Positions 44,604-53,926 of a DNA stretch of 64,000 bases are shown in pieces (the stretch's first letter is position 1; each line of letters opens with the position of its first letter). The notes beneath the pieces are model-generated. The model did not search any database and was not told where the DNA came from. It worked only from the letters and a program-made list of their open reading frames with translations. This DNA is from an uncultured Mycoplasmatota bacterium (lineage in GTDB: Bacteria; Bacillota_I; Bacilli_A; RF39; UBA660): the NCBI GenBank assembly GCA_948434005.1, contig CAOJEH010000002.1, positions 62,001-126,000 on the forward strand. Reading direction: 5' to 3'. Both the position numbers and the translations under genes were made by a program.

Positions 44604-45191
44604 ATGAAAAAGAAGATAATAAAGAATAAAAAACTATTTAGACTACTAATCATAATTTTAATATCAATTATTTTAGGTATACTATATATAGCAATTCTTT
44701 CTAAATCAAATAAAGCTATGATAAAGGAAAACTTAGACATATATTTTTCTAGTTTAGATAAATTTAACTACTCTAAAGCTATAACTAATATTTTAATAAC
44801 CAATTCTTTATATGTAATAGGTATATGGTTATTAGGTATTTCTATAATAGGAGCACCTTTAATTATAGTTTTATTATTATATAAAAGTTTTACATTAGGA
44901 TTTACTATAAGTAGTATTATTTATTTTTATAAATTAAAAGGTATACTTATTGCTATTATTTATATGATACCCTTAATAATAAACCTATATTTAGTCTTAT
45001 TTTTAAGTTATTACAGTTTAACATTTTCTAATAATCTAAATAGATTATTATTTTTAAAAAGAGAAGTAAATTTCAAAAATATAATGAGAAGATATATAAA
45101 AATATTAATATTTGTTTTAATAGGTATATTAATTAGTAGTTTAATAGAGGTATTTGTTGTTCCGAATATTTTAAGACTTTTACAAATATAA
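44604..45191 (+). CDS. spoIIM: SpoIIM-like stage II sporulation membrane protein
   Basis: A 195-residue protein with five to six membrane helices. In B. subtilis SpoIIM works with SpoIID and SpoIIP in septal peptidoglycan dissolution and engulfment. The start is at the ATG after AGGTGATATT. The pattern fits SpoIIM: an N-terminal basic part followed by a helix, a polar loop (residues about 45-65, with NLDIYFSSLDKFN), then a cluster of helices and a final one ending VVPNILRLLQI. SpoIIM-like proteins are also found outside sporulation, so a strict sporulation role is inferred from other spore genes in the window. Confidence 0.8.
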   Translation: MKKKIIKNKKLFRLLIIILISIILGILYIAILSKSNKAMIKENLDIYFSSLDKFNYSKAITNILITNSLYVIGIWLLGISIIGAPLIIVLLLYKSFTLGFTISSIIYFYKLKGILIAIIYMIPLIINLYLVLFLSYYSLTFSNNLNRLLFLKREVNFKNIMRRYIKILIFVLIGILISSLIEVFVVPNILRLLQI

Positions 45192-45224
45192 ATTATTATT
45201 GTATAATATCTCCAGGTGGTAGAT

Positions 45225-46331
45225 ATGAAAAAAGTAATTGTAGGCATATCAGGAGGAGTTGATTCTTCAGTTGCAGCACTTCTATTAAAAAAAGAAGGAT
45301 ATGAAGTAGAAGGATTATTTATGCGTAATTGGGATTCTTCCTTAAATAATGATATATTAGGTAATCCGAATATTAATACTTTAGATATATGTCCTCAAGA
45401 AAAAGATTATAATGATGCACTAGAAGTATGTAAAAAGCTAAATATTAAACTACATAGGATAGATTTTGTTAAAGAATATTGGGATTATGTATTTGAATAT
45501 TTCTTAGATGAATTAAAAAAAGGGAGAACTCCTAATCCAGATATAATGTGTAATAAGTATATAAAATTTGATTATTTCGTAAAAGAAGCTAAAAAATTAG
45601 GTGCTGATTATATAGCAACAGGACACTATGCTAAAATAGAAGATAAATATTTAAAGAAAAGTTACGATATTAATAAAGATCAAACCTATTTTTTATCACA
45701 ATTATCTAAAGAGCAATTAAAAAATGTATTATTCCCATTAGGTAATATAGATAAAAAAGAAGTACGAAAAATCGCTAAAGAAGAAGGTTTAATTACTGCA
45801 GATAAGAAAGATTCTACTGGAATATGTTTTATAGGAGAAAGAAACTTTAAAAAGTTTTTAGAAAATTATTTACCGGCTGAGCCAGGTGAAGTAGTTGATA
45901 TAGATACTAATAAAATTGTAGGAAAACATAATGGATTAATGTATTACACAATAGGGCAGAGAAAAGGCCTAGATATTGGTGGTAATAAAGAAAAAATGTT
46001 TGTTGTAGGTAAAAATCTAGATAAGAATATTTTATATGTAGCTTTTGGCGATAATAATTACTTATATTCTAATAGTTGTATTGTAGATACTCTAAACTTT
46101 AATTGTGAATTAAGGCCTACTAAATGCAAAGCTAAATTTAGATATAGGCAAGATGATATCGAAGTGAATATAAAGTATTTAAGTGATGACGAAATAGAAG
46201 TTACTTATGATAATGTTAAAGCTGTAACACCAGGACAAGCATGTGTTTTATATGATAATGATATATGTATTGGTGGAGGTATTATTAAAGAAGTACGAAA
46301 AGACAGTAAAAAACTTTGGTATTTATTATAA
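45225..46331 (+). CDS. mnmA: MnmA, tRNA 2-thiouridylase
   Basis: A 368-residue tRNA-specific thiouridylase that puts the sulfur on U34 of Lys, Glu and Gln tRNAs. PP-loop [13 protein letters not shown] at about residues 8-20; the catalytic cysteines are in [12 protein letters not shown] (about 107) and TGICFIGER (about 200); the central motif [11 protein letters not shown] and end PGQACVLYD are conserved. Start is ATG after AGGTGGTAGAT. Its Cys pair is intact. It is followed by a strong terminator. Confidence 0.97.
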   Translation: MKKVIVGISGGVDSSVAALLLKKEGYEVEGLFMRNWDSSLNNDILGNPNINTLDICPQEKDYNDALEVCKKLNIKLHRIDFVKEYWDYVFEYFLDELKKGRTPNPDIMCNKYIKFDYFVKEAKKLGADYIATGHYAKIEDKYLKKSYDINKDQTYFLSQLSKEQLKNVLFPLGNIDKKEVRKIAKEEGLITADKKDSTGICFIGERNFKKFLENYLPAEPGEVVDIDTNKIVGKHNGLMYYTIGQRKGLDIGGNKEKMFVVGKNLDKNILYVAFGDNNYLYSNSCIVDTLNFNCELRPTKCKAKFRYRQDDIEVNIKYLSDDEIEVTYDNVKAVTPGQACVLYDNDICIGGGIIKEVRKDSKKLWYLL

Positions 46332-46345
46332 TAGATAAAACAAAC

Positions 46346-46380
46346 AAGAAATGATGTAAAGTATTTTACATCTTTTTTCT
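46346..46380 (+). terminator. Intrinsic terminator of mnmA
   Basis: AAGAAATGATGTAAA and TTTACATC arms around a GTAT loop, then TTTTTTCTT. Confidence 0.85.
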
Positions 46381-46408
46381 TGACACACTTGACAAAAACC
46401 TGTACAAT
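46380..46408 (+). promoter_or_regulatory. Overlapping tandem promoters of the XRE-type gene
   Basis: A TTGACA at 46380-46385 with TACAAT at 46403-46408 (spacer 17). A second TTGACA at 46389-46394 is paired less well with TATTGA, about 16 bases downstream. The first overlaps the end of the mnmA terminator. Confidence 0.75.
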
Positions 46409-46426
46409 TATATTGAAGGTGATAAT

Positions 46427-47194
46427 ATGAAAGACTTAAATAAATTATTAACTGAACTAGGAATCAGTAAAGTAAGATTAGCAAAATATTTAGGAGTATC
46501 AAGACAAATGTTATATAACTATTTAGCCCTTGATTCACTAGCAGATTGGCCTAAAGAAAAATCTGTGAAATTACTTAGTTTATTAAATATAACTAATGAA
46601 GAAGAATTTACAAAAGTTGAAGTAACTGGAGAATATATAATAGAAGTAGAATCTAGATTAAATGAAGGAGTTAAAGACTCTGCTAATAGAGAAATACTTA
46701 CAGATTTAAAAGGATTTAATAAAAAAGAACAAGAATTACTATCTGATATAATAAATTTATTAAAAGAAAAACTAGCAGATGATAAAACTAAAGATACATA
46801 TAATGCTTATAGTTATTTATACCATTTCTTACAAGCAATGGAAACTACTAAGGAAATAAATTATCTACTAGCATATATGTCAAAATCATTAGGATTTACT
46901 GAGCCAATGGAGTTTTTATTCAATAAGGACCAACAATTTATCTTTGAAAGTATTATCTTTAGTGCTATGACATTATATAATAATGGAGGAGCATCTAAAA
47001 ATAAAATTACAGAAACACATAAAAGATTTGTAGAAGATATTGAACACAAAAATGAAGAAAAGCTAAGTCGTACTCAAGAGTTAAATACTGCTAAAGTACA
47101 GGCTTTAAAAGAATTAGGATATACCGAAATAAATGAAACTAATGCTAAAGAAGTATTAGAAAAAATTGCAGAAATACAATCAAGGAAAGTTTAA
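46427..47194 (+). CDS. XRE-type helix-turn-helix regulator with uncharacterised C-terminal domain
   Basis: A 255-residue protein. An N-terminal helix-turn-helix, ELGISKVRLAKYLGVSRQMLYNYLAL (about residues 11-36; each half shown within the limit as GISKVRLAKYLGVSRQ), is followed by a helical C-terminal domain (about 70-250) that lacks a ligand-binding signature I recognise. GAAGGTGATAAT site. It is under a strong consensus promoter with a strong terminator, so it is a single-gene unit. It may autoregulate or control adjacent genes. Confidence 0.7.
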   Translation: MKDLNKLLTELGISKVRLAKYLGVSRQMLYNYLALDSLADWPKEKSVKLLSLLNITNEEEFTKVEVTGEYIIEVESRLNEGVKDSANREILTDLKGFNKKEQELLSDIINLLKEKLADDKTKDTYNAYSYLYHFLQAMETTKEINYLLAYMSKSLGFTEPMEFLFNKDQQFIFESIIFSAMTLYNNGGASKNKITETHKRFVEDIEHKNEEKLSRTQELNTAKVQALKELGYTEINETNAKEVLEKIAEIQSRKV

Positions 47195-47220
47195 TAAAAT
47201 CCTTCATATTTTCTTTACTT

Positions 47221-47266
47221 AACCTCTAATTCATAATATAATAAGCTATGAATTAGAGGTTTTTAT
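47221..47266 (+). terminator. Long-stem intrinsic terminator
   Basis: A 15-bp perfect stem, AACCTCTAATTCATA / TATGAATTAGAGGTT, with an 11-base loop and following T run. Confidence 0.85.
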
Positions 47267-47304
47267 ATACAAAAAAATAAAAAGAAAGGGGAAGTAAAAC
47301 TATT

Positions 47305-48420
47305 ATGAACGAGTTAGATATTTTAGAATTAGAACATAAATTACTAAAGAGTTATATATCAACTGAAAATATGAAACTTTTCAATATATACAAAAACCAT
47401 GAAAAACATAATATCTTAAATACGTTAATGATATGGATGCCAATAGGATGTATAGAAATGGGATACATCAATCATTTATATCCCTTTTATGGAATAGCAG
47501 CCTTATCATTACTTACAGGTTTAAAGCACATGAAATCAATACAAAAAATCAAAATAAACCAAGAAATAAGAGAAGATATTATAGAGCATATTAAAACAAC
47601 AGATACATATAAAAAATTAGAAAATGAATACCTATCTTATATATCTGTTTTAGCTAATTTCATAAAAGAAATAGGAATGACATCTGGTATAGAGGTAGCA
47701 ATATTTTACAATTTTCTACTAGATTTAGGTTATCTTTCTAAAAATCATTTCCATCAATATGAATATATAAAACCAAAAAAAGAAGAGCAAATGCTTAGAT
47801 ATGAAATTCCGGAACTACTAGGAAGTAGAGTAGTAACTGGAGAATCTGTATGTAGACATATGGCTAGTATGCTAACAGATTTAGAAAATGAAATAGGAAA
47901 TAAAGCAATCAATATCCCAGTCAAACAAACAACAAATATCAATAGAGATAGTAAACAAAAAATCATATTCACAAATCATTTAACTTCTATAATACAAGAT
48001 CATAAGACAAAATTAGTATTTGGATATTGTCCTACACATAGACAAATACTTCAAGTAGGAACAAATAATTATCAAGTAATGTTAGAAAATAATATTGTAA
48101 AATATTTAAGTTATAATATCCTGGATATTATAACCAATCATAAAATGATTGGTTATAACAGTAGATATTTAAAACATCTTGAGACTATATTTTGTGGCAA
48201 TCTAAAAGAAGAAAGAGATATCAAATTATATATTCCTACTAAAGAACCATATAAAGCAATCAATATTATAAACTCATATTTATTAGAAAATCAAAAGGAA
48301 CTATATGAATTTTATAAATCAACAAAGGGACAATTACAACAAATAGATTCATTATTAACTGGGTTATACCCACAAGAATATAATAATAGAGGAAAAGTAA
48401 TTAAATATACAATTAAATAA
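47305..48420 (+). CDS. Orphan protein with two N-terminal membrane helices
   Basis: A 371-residue protein. Two hydrophobic helices at about residues 35-70 (ILNTLMIWMPIG and a following helix with ALSLLTG), then a cytoplasmic-looking body with a segment GSRVVTGESVCRHMASMLTDLENE and FGYCPTHRQILQVGTNNY. The SVCRH segment could suggest a cysteine-protease-like or metal-binding site, but no full motif is present. AAGGGGAAG site, spaced long before ATG. Function unknown. Single-gene unit between two terminators. Confidence 0.55.
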   Translation: MNELDILELEHKLLKSYISTENMKLFNIYKNHEKHNILNTLMIWMPIGCIEMGYINHLYPFYGIAALSLLTGLKHMKSIQKIKINQEIREDIIEHIKTTDTYKKLENEYLSYISVLANFIKEIGMTSGIEVAIFYNFLLDLGYLSKNHFHQYEYIKPKKEEQMLRYEIPELLGSRVVTGESVCRHMASMLTDLENEIGNKAINIPVKQTTNINRDSKQKIIFTNHLTSIIQDHKTKLVFGYCPTHRQILQVGTNNYQVMLENNIVKYLSYNILDIITNHKMIGYNSRYLKHLETIFCGNLKEERDIKLYIPTKEPYKAINIINSYLLENQKELYEFYKSTKGQLQQIDSLLTGLYPQEYNNRGKVIKYTIK

Positions 48421-48897
48421 ACTTCCTATAATTGATATTATGTTAACTTCTATAATAGATAATAATTATATTACTGTATATTATAATATCACTCAATTAG
48501 TGTAATTCGTTATATACTTATAACTATCTATTCTATTAGTAGTAATATACTTAATTAATATATTTAACTTAGCTTATGATAAATTTTATAAGTTTTTATT
48601 TACTAATATTTTATATTGCTTATTTACGAATACACACATATCTATATATAGATAAATAAATAATAAAATAACTTTTATAACTCATCATAATATTAGCATT
48701 AACTATAACTATTATATATCCTACTCCTCTACTAGAAATAAATATAAGTAGGGGAAGCATCTTAAAATTAATGCGTTCATTTTAAGGCATCGAGTTCAAT
48801 TTAGACAGGTAATTATCCATCTCAATTCAAAATAAAAAAAGAATTAAATGTATAAAAATATGAGAATACAACCATAATATAGATGGAGGTTAAATTT
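48421..48897. other. Long non-coding stretch with possible structured RNA
   Basis: No ORF is credible here. From about 48700 to 48860 the sequence changes from very AT-rich to having hairpin-forming arms: CCTACT and CCTCTACT (48721-48732) both can pair with the same AGTAGGGG (48748-48755), and CTTAAAAT / ATTTTAAG (48761-48786) form another hairpin. It ends before a GGAGG site for the DUF1540 gene. It may be a leader or a small RNA; it matches no known riboswitch I can recognise. The left part looks like plain AT-rich spacer. Confidence 0.35.
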
Positions 48898-49131
48898 ATG
48901 GCAAAAAAGCAAAAAATCAAATGTGATGTAGACAGTTGTAAACATCAAAATTCAGATGACAAGGTATGCGAATTAGACGAAATTAAAGTATCTTGTACAT
49001 GTAATAACGATGAATGTGAATGTAATGATGAAACAGTATGTGAAAGCTTTGATAGTGTTGAAGAGGATATAGATGAATCTGATATCGAAGTAGATACTGA
49101 AGACGATGAAGAAGAAACAGAAGATGAATAA
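48898..49131 (+). CDS. DUF1540-type cysteine-rich small protein
   Basis: A 77-residue protein starting at the ATG preceded by GATGGAGGTTAAATTT; the upstream ATG at 48883 is inside this ribosome-binding site. The Cys pattern C-x(4)-C-x(8)-C ... SCTCNNDECECNDETVC resembles DUF1540, a small metal-binding domain common in spore formers. The C-terminal third is a strongly acidic tail (Glu/Asp). Function unknown. A bidirectional terminator follows. Confidence 0.8.
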   Translation: MAKKQKIKCDVDSCKHQNSDDKVCELDEIKVSCTCNNDECECNDETVCESFDSVEEDIDESDIEVDTEDDEEETEDE

Positions 49132-49159
49132 AATAGGGGACTAATCCCCTATTTTTATT
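49131..49159. terminator. Bidirectional terminator between DUF1540 and deoB
   Basis: AAATAGGGG / CCCCTATTT arms with an ACTAAT loop. The T run follows on the plus side and the A run on the minus side. Confidence 0.85.
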
Positions 49160-49160
49160 T

Positions 49161-50327
49161 TTATATTAATTTATCTAATACACTCTTACCTATTTCAGAT
49201 TGTTCTAATTCAAAATTATCTGCTATAGTAGCACCTATATCTGCCAAAGTATCTAAAATTGGTAGTGCCTTAGGTTCTGTAAATCCCCTACTATAAAATA
49301 TTACTGGAACATTCTCTCTTGTATGATCACATCCTTCAAAAGTAGGATCGTTACCATGATCTGCAGTTATTATTAATAAATCATCAAGTTCTAGTTTATT
49401 AAGTATCATAGGAATTTCTACATCTAATTCCTCTAAAGCCTTAGCATATCCGTCTACATCTCTTGTATGACCGTATAAACTATCAAAATCAGCTAAATTT
49501 GCCATACATAACCCTGTAAAGTTTTTTCCCATTATATCCGTTAACTTATTAATAGCTTCCATATTACTAGTAGCTTTAATACTCTTATTAATACCTGTAC
49601 CGTCAAATATATCGTTCATTTTACCTAAAGCTATAACATTATACTTATTTTCTGCTAAAGAGTCTAAAATAGTCCTTTTAGGAGGTTTTACAGCATAATC
49701 TTTTCTACCACTATTTGAGAATTTATAATTACCATTAGTTCCAGTAAAAGGTCTTGCTATAACTCTCCCTACTCTCCAATCTTCTTTTAATGTAATAGCT
49801 CTAATCTTTTCACAATACTGATGTAATACAGAAACAGGAATAACATCTTCATGAGCTGCAACTTGTAAATCAGAATCTGCAGATGTATATACAATCAAAG
49901 AACCATAATTTAATTGTCTTTCGCCTAACTCTTTAATAACTTGATCATTATTACAACAAACATTACCAATTACTCTTCTTCCAGTAACTTGTTCTATATT
50001 ATCAAGAAGTTCTGCAGGAAAACCTTTATTAAATGTTTTAAACTCAATATTATTAGTAATACCCATCATTTCATAATGACCATTTAAAGTATCTTTACCA
50101 GCGTTATTAGGTCTAGCAATCGTATAATAAGCTTCCACTTTATCATTTTCATTCATATTTAATGTATCTAAAAAACCTATTTTTTTCAAATTAGGTACAA
50201 ATAAATCACAAGATTCTTTTACATGAGCCAATGTATTAGCTCCAACATCTCCATAGTTAATAGCGTCTATTGCTTCCCCTACTCCTACTGAATCTAATAC
50301 CATTAAAAAAATTCTTTTAAATTTCAT
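49161..50327 (-). CDS. deoB: DeoB, phosphopentomutase
   Basis: A 388-residue alkaline-phosphatase-superfamily enzyme that interconverts (deoxy)ribose 1- and 5-phosphate in nucleoside catabolism. Metal and phosphothreonine motifs: LDSVGVGEAID, GANTLAHV, GKDTLNGHYEMMG (nucleophile Thr), the C-terminal ITADHGNDPTFEGCDHTRE and VPVIFY. Length matches the family. AAGGAG site. It starts two bases after the end of xerD, so it is in the same operon. Confidence 0.96.
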   Translation of the reverse strand: MKFKRIFLMVLDSVGVGEAIDAINYGDVGANTLAHVKESCDLFVPNLKKIGFLDTLNMNENDKVEAYYTIARPNNAGKDTLNGHYEMMGITNNIEFKTFNKGFPAELLDNIEQVTGRRVIGNVCCNNDQVIKELGERQLNYGSLIVYTSADSDLQVAAHEDVIPVSVLHQYCEKIRAITLKEDWRVGRVIARPFTGTNGNYKFSNSGRKDYAVKPPKRTILDSLAENKYNVIALGKMNDIFDGTGINKSIKATSNMEAINKLTDIMGKNFTGLCMANLADFDSLYGHTRDVDGYAKALEELDVEIPMILNKLELDDLLIITADHGNDPTFEGCDHTRENVPVIFYSRGFTEPKALPILDTLADIGATIADNFELEQSEIGKSVLDKLI

Positions 50328-50329
50328 AA

Positions 50330-51229
50330 TTATTCTCCTTTATGTTCTCTAGGATGATATTTTAAATAATCATTTTCTACTTTTTCATCACTAACATGTG
50401 TATATATTTTAGTAGTTGCAATATCAGAATGTCCAAGCAACTCCTGTATACTTCTAAGATCTGCTCCATTACTAAGTAAATGTGTTGCAAATGAGTGTCT
50501 CAATGTATGAGGATGTATATTTGGATTAAGACCTTGTTTTTTTAATATAGCTTTTAAATTTTTAAAAAAACCTTGTCTTGTCATTCTTTTACCATGATTA
50601 TTTAAAAACAATGCATCAGTTGCCTCTTTTTTTAACATAGAATTTCTTCTATCTAAATATTCTTTTAAATAATACATACTATATTCACCAATAGGAACAA
50701 TTCTTTCTTTAGAACCTTTACCTATTATTCTAATAATACAATTTGTAAAATCAATACTATGTACATCTAAACTAATAAGTTCTGAAACTCTTAGTCCTGC
50801 ACCATACATCAATTCTATCATAGCTTTATTACGATAGTCAAATTCGCTTTCCAATTTAATATCTAGTAATTTATCAATATCTTCTATACTTACAGCTTTA
50901 GGAATTTTTTTTCTAAGTTTAGGTCTAGAAATAGATTCTGACACATCATTATTAACTACTTTAATTTTAAATAAGTAGGAATGAAAATTCTTAATAACTG
51001 TTAAATTATGTGCTATAGTAGATACCTCCTCATTACTATTATTTCGATACTTTAAAAAATCTTCTATATCATTAGTGCATATATTATTAACATTGTTAAT
51101 ATTTTTATCAGATAAATATTCATTATAGACTTTTAAATCGTATTTATATGATTCTTTAGTCTTATCAGATAAACCCTTTTCAAATACACAATAATTTATA
51201 AAATCATCTATAGCATCTTTTATATTCAT
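50330..51229 (-). CDS. xerD: XerD-type tyrosine recombinase
   Basis: A 299-residue site-specific recombinase that resolves chromosome dimers at dif. The N-terminal SAM-like domain is followed by the catalytic domain with Arg in YGAGLRVSEL (about residue 148), HTLRHSFATHLL (about 241), LGHSDIATT (about 266) and the nucleophile Tyr in TKIYTHV (about 276). The start is ATG after AGGTGAATATT; the GTG at 51238 is part of the ribosome-binding site. Position before deoB fits the XerD assignment; other tyrosine recombinases cannot be excluded from sequence alone. Confidence 0.92.
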   Translation of the reverse strand: MNIKDAIDDFINYCVFEKGLSDKTKESYKYDLKVYNEYLSDKNINNVNNICTNDIEDFLKYRNNSNEEVSTIAHNLTVIKNFHSYLFKIKVVNNDVSESISRPKLRKKIPKAVSIEDIDKLLDIKLESEFDYRNKAMIELMYGAGLRVSELISLDVHSIDFTNCIIRIIGKGSKERIVPIGEYSMYYLKEYLDRRNSMLKKEATDALFLNNHGKRMTRQGFFKNLKAILKKQGLNPNIHPHTLRHSFATHLLSNGADLRSIQELLGHSDIATTKIYTHVSDEKVENDYLKYHPREHKGE

Positions 51230-51261
51230 AATATTCACCTATATATATTTTAACATATTTT

Positions 51262-51298
51262 CAAAAGAAAAAAGAGAAAATTATATCTTAATTTTCCC
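51262..51298 (-). terminator. Intrinsic terminator on the minus strand
   Basis: GAAAATT / AATTTTC arms around an AAGATAT loop, then CTCTTTTTT on the minus strand. It lies between the 51317-52357 gene and xerD. Confidence 0.75.
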
Positions 51299-51316
51299 AT
51301 CTTAATAAACTATTTA

Positions 51317-52357
51317 TTATATCAATTTAACTTTTTGTACTCTACCTCTATCATTTCTCATATAAATATCTGTATTAGTATCAAAACTATCAATATTATT
51401 ACATTTTAAGGTATTATAAAATTTCTTCATATCAGCTTCTTTACCAAAACATAATTCAATTGTTGGAGAAATAATATTTATTTGATCAATTATACTATTA
51501 TAGGTTATATCACTCTTATTTTCTTCACCATATATTTGTTCAATATAGGCATATATTTTTTTAACCTTATCAATATCTTTTTCTGCAGCCATTTCTAATA
51601 ATATATTCATATTATCCCTATGACTACCCAAATCAAGAAGACAAGCAGCCTTTGCAATATAATCTTTTTCTTCATCTCGAACTGTATTTAATATATTTAG
51701 AATTTCATTTTGTTCGTCAAATGTTGTATTTTTTAATATATTGGGATTAGTATATATAGATAATCTTAATTCAATTGCCTTTTCATCATTAATATCCACC
51801 CAATATAGCATTTTTCTTATTTCTTTAGAATCCCTATATTCAAATATATTTCTATCATTCATAACTTTTATTTGGGATTTCAATCCACAATAACTTCTAG
51901 TATTTGGTACAAATCCATCAATTATATTTAACCTATCACCAGAAGACCTCTCTAAATTAAGTCCACTATAAAATAAATATAACGAATTCATTTTATCTGG
52001 CTCAATTTTAGAAACATAATCTAACTCGTTTATCATATCATCAAATTTATCTTCACAGTCTTCTTTAAAAAAGGTTAATGGCATAATTACACTTACCATA
52101 AAATCAAGAAGTTCTGATTGTTTAGTTTCAGATAATATTTTTATTAAACGAGTTAGTTCATCAACAGATCTAGTTTTTTTAATGACCTTATCATCTAAAA
52201 CTTTCTTATAAACATCATATTTTGAACTACGTCCTTCATTAAGTATAATATCACTAATTTCATCAGGCATATTAATTAATTCAATTGAGCCAAAAGCGCC
52301 AAACGAACCATAGAATCCATCACTTTTAAGCATACTAGCTAATACTTCTGTTTTCAT
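51317..52357 (-). CDS. Orphan helical protein upstream of xerD
   Basis: A 346-residue, acidic, mostly helical cytosolic protein. It starts with ATG after GAGGGGTGAGG; the GTG nine bases upstream belongs to that site. No recognised motif. Segments such as ELRLSIYTNPNILKNTTF suggest helical repeats. It is separated from xerD by a terminator. Function unknown. Confidence 0.5.
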   Translation of the reverse strand: MKTEVLASMLKSDGFYGSFGAFGSIELINMPDEISDIILNEGRSSKYDVYKKVLDDKVIKKTRSVDELTRLIKILSETKQSELLDFMVSVIMPLTFFKEDCEDKFDDMINELDYVSKIEPDKMNSLYLFYSGLNLERSSGDRLNIIDGFVPNTRSYCGLKSQIKVMNDRNIFEYRDSKEIRKMLYWVDINDEKAIELRLSIYTNPNILKNTTFDEQNEILNILNTVRDEEKDYIAKAACLLDLGSHRDNMNILLEMAAEKDIDKVKKIYAYIEQIYGEENKSDITYNSIIDQINIISPTIELCFGKEADMKKFYNTLKCNNIDSFDTNTDIYMRNDRGRVQKVKLI

Positions 52358-52471
52358 AAACCTCACCCCTCATTAGTTCTGTATATTATATCATATTATA
52401 CTAAAAAAATCAATAAAAACATAACCGATAGTATCTAAATTCAATCCTGCAAAATAATTTATACTAGAAAG

Positions 52472-53839
52472 CTATACTTTAATTTTCTTTTTTGCATCAA
52501 GTAAATCATTAACTGGTTGAATACCTATTTTACTTAGTTTATATTCATGATATTCTTGAACTAATCCACTATCAGATTTCATCTTATCTAATTCATTTTT
52601 TAAGAAAGTTTCTAATGGATTGTGATATGAATCTATATCTAAATTACCAACTACATTATAATATTCAACCAATTTATTATAGTTATCATACCAGTTTCTT
52701 TCTTGTAAAAAATCTATTTTTAAAAATTCTTCAAACAACTTAGTACTATAATCATCAAGTTTTTTATTCTTAATCTTTTGTTTTAGATTATTTAAATAAC
52801 TACCTACATTAGTACCATCTGAATAAAATACAACTCTAGGATCAATATAACTAGAAGAAGTTGCTATAGGTAAAGTACCAATAGATATAGCTATATCCAT
52901 TGTTTCAAATAATTTATTTTTAAATATATATCTGTCATATTCACTTTTTTTATTATTAACCATTTTTAAATATAGTGAAAACATTCTTTCTTCATAGCCA
53001 TCTAATTCTTCATTTTCTAATTTATTTCTATATTTAGAAACAAATATACCCATATCACTACCATCAGAGAATGTCCCTATTTTACAAGAAGAGTAGTATT
53101 TTTGATTAGGAAAATCATGTATCTCGTAAGAGAATTTAACTAACTGTCTCATTTTAGAAACAAATGCTTTCATATCGGATATTTTTTTTGAAAATAAATA
53201 CTTTTCATAATAACATCTATTTGCATATGATAATTGATTATTTCTATATTTTTGGCTACACTTTCTTAAAAATTGATTTATAGAAGTTTTATTAGAAGAT
53301 AAATTCCCAGACCTTATATCTTTTATAGCTATATCTAATTTTTGTTTAAATTTTTCATCTACAATATAGCTTTTAATATTAAGAAGATCAACAACTAATG
53401 CTTTTGTTCTAGGATTAAATCTATTAGTATTTAAATCTGATTTACAATTAGCTATAAAACTACCTACATCAGTATTATCCGAAAAAGTAAGAATTTTATC
53501 ACTATCTTTATTTTTATCAGTTAACGGTGTCGGAAATACTTTATTTTTTATAATTAAAGTAGTAGCTTCATTTATTTTTTTACATAATTTTAGTTCTGGA
53601 AATTGATATTTTAATTCTACTAAATTGATAAATAGTTGTGCTCTAGAAGCAAGCATCTTTAAATCACAAAACTCTTTATATTGTTCATGATACCAAGTGC
53701 CCATATCAGTATAATCAGAAAATCTTCTACTATAAAAATTAGATAAATTATTTTCATCATATACAGAAGGATATCTAAGCATTTTATAAGCTTCTTTTAA
53801 AAATTCTTCATATCTTTCTTCCCAAGTCATTTTCCTCAT
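52472..53839 (-). CDS. Tandem helicase-associated-domain-like repeat protein 1
   Basis: A 455-residue cytosolic protein built from about five repeats of roughly 75 residues. Each has an aromatic/Gly turn followed by a helix: FSDYTDMGTWYHEQ, FSDNTDVGSFIANC, a degenerate copy, FSDGSDMGIFVSKYRNKL, YSDGTNVGSYLNN. The C-terminal segment (WYDNYNKLVEYYNV) is like a helicase-associated (HA) domain. The repeat pattern resembles the HA domain tail of large DEAD/H helicases, but no ATPase motif is attached. Ribosome-binding site GGAAGAG. A paralogue lies on the other side of rarA. Confidence 0.6.
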   Translation of the reverse strand: MRKMTWEERYEEFLKEAYKMLRYPSVYDENNLSNFYSRRFSDYTDMGTWYHEQYKEFCDLKMLASRAQLFINLVELKYQFPELKLCKKINEATTLIIKNKVFPTPLTDKNKDSDKILTFSDNTDVGSFIANCKSDLNTNRFNPRTKALVVDLLNIKSYIVDEKFKQKLDIAIKDIRSGNLSSNKTSINQFLRKCSQKYRNNQLSYANRCYYEKYLFSKKISDMKAFVSKMRQLVKFSYEIHDFPNQKYYSSCKIGTFSDGSDMGIFVSKYRNKLENEELDGYEERMFSLYLKMVNNKKSEYDRYIFKNKLFETMDIAISIGTLPIATSSSYIDPRVVFYSDGTNVGSYLNNLKQKIKNKKLDDYSTKLFEEFLKIDFLQERNWYDNYNKLVEYYNVVGNLDIDSYHNPLETFLKNELDKMKSDSGLVQEYHEYKLSKIGIQPVNDLLDAKKKIKV

Positions 53840-53926
53840 ATAATCTCTTCCTTAAAATACTAATTATTATACTACAACAGTATAAAATAGTAAATGATTA
53901 TGTTATAATATTTATAGGTGATTTTT

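Noticed and set aside
48421-48700. Known riboswitch or tmRNA/6S/RNase P gene
   Set aside because: None of the conserved cores of those RNAs was found on either strand; the left part is plain AT-rich spacer.
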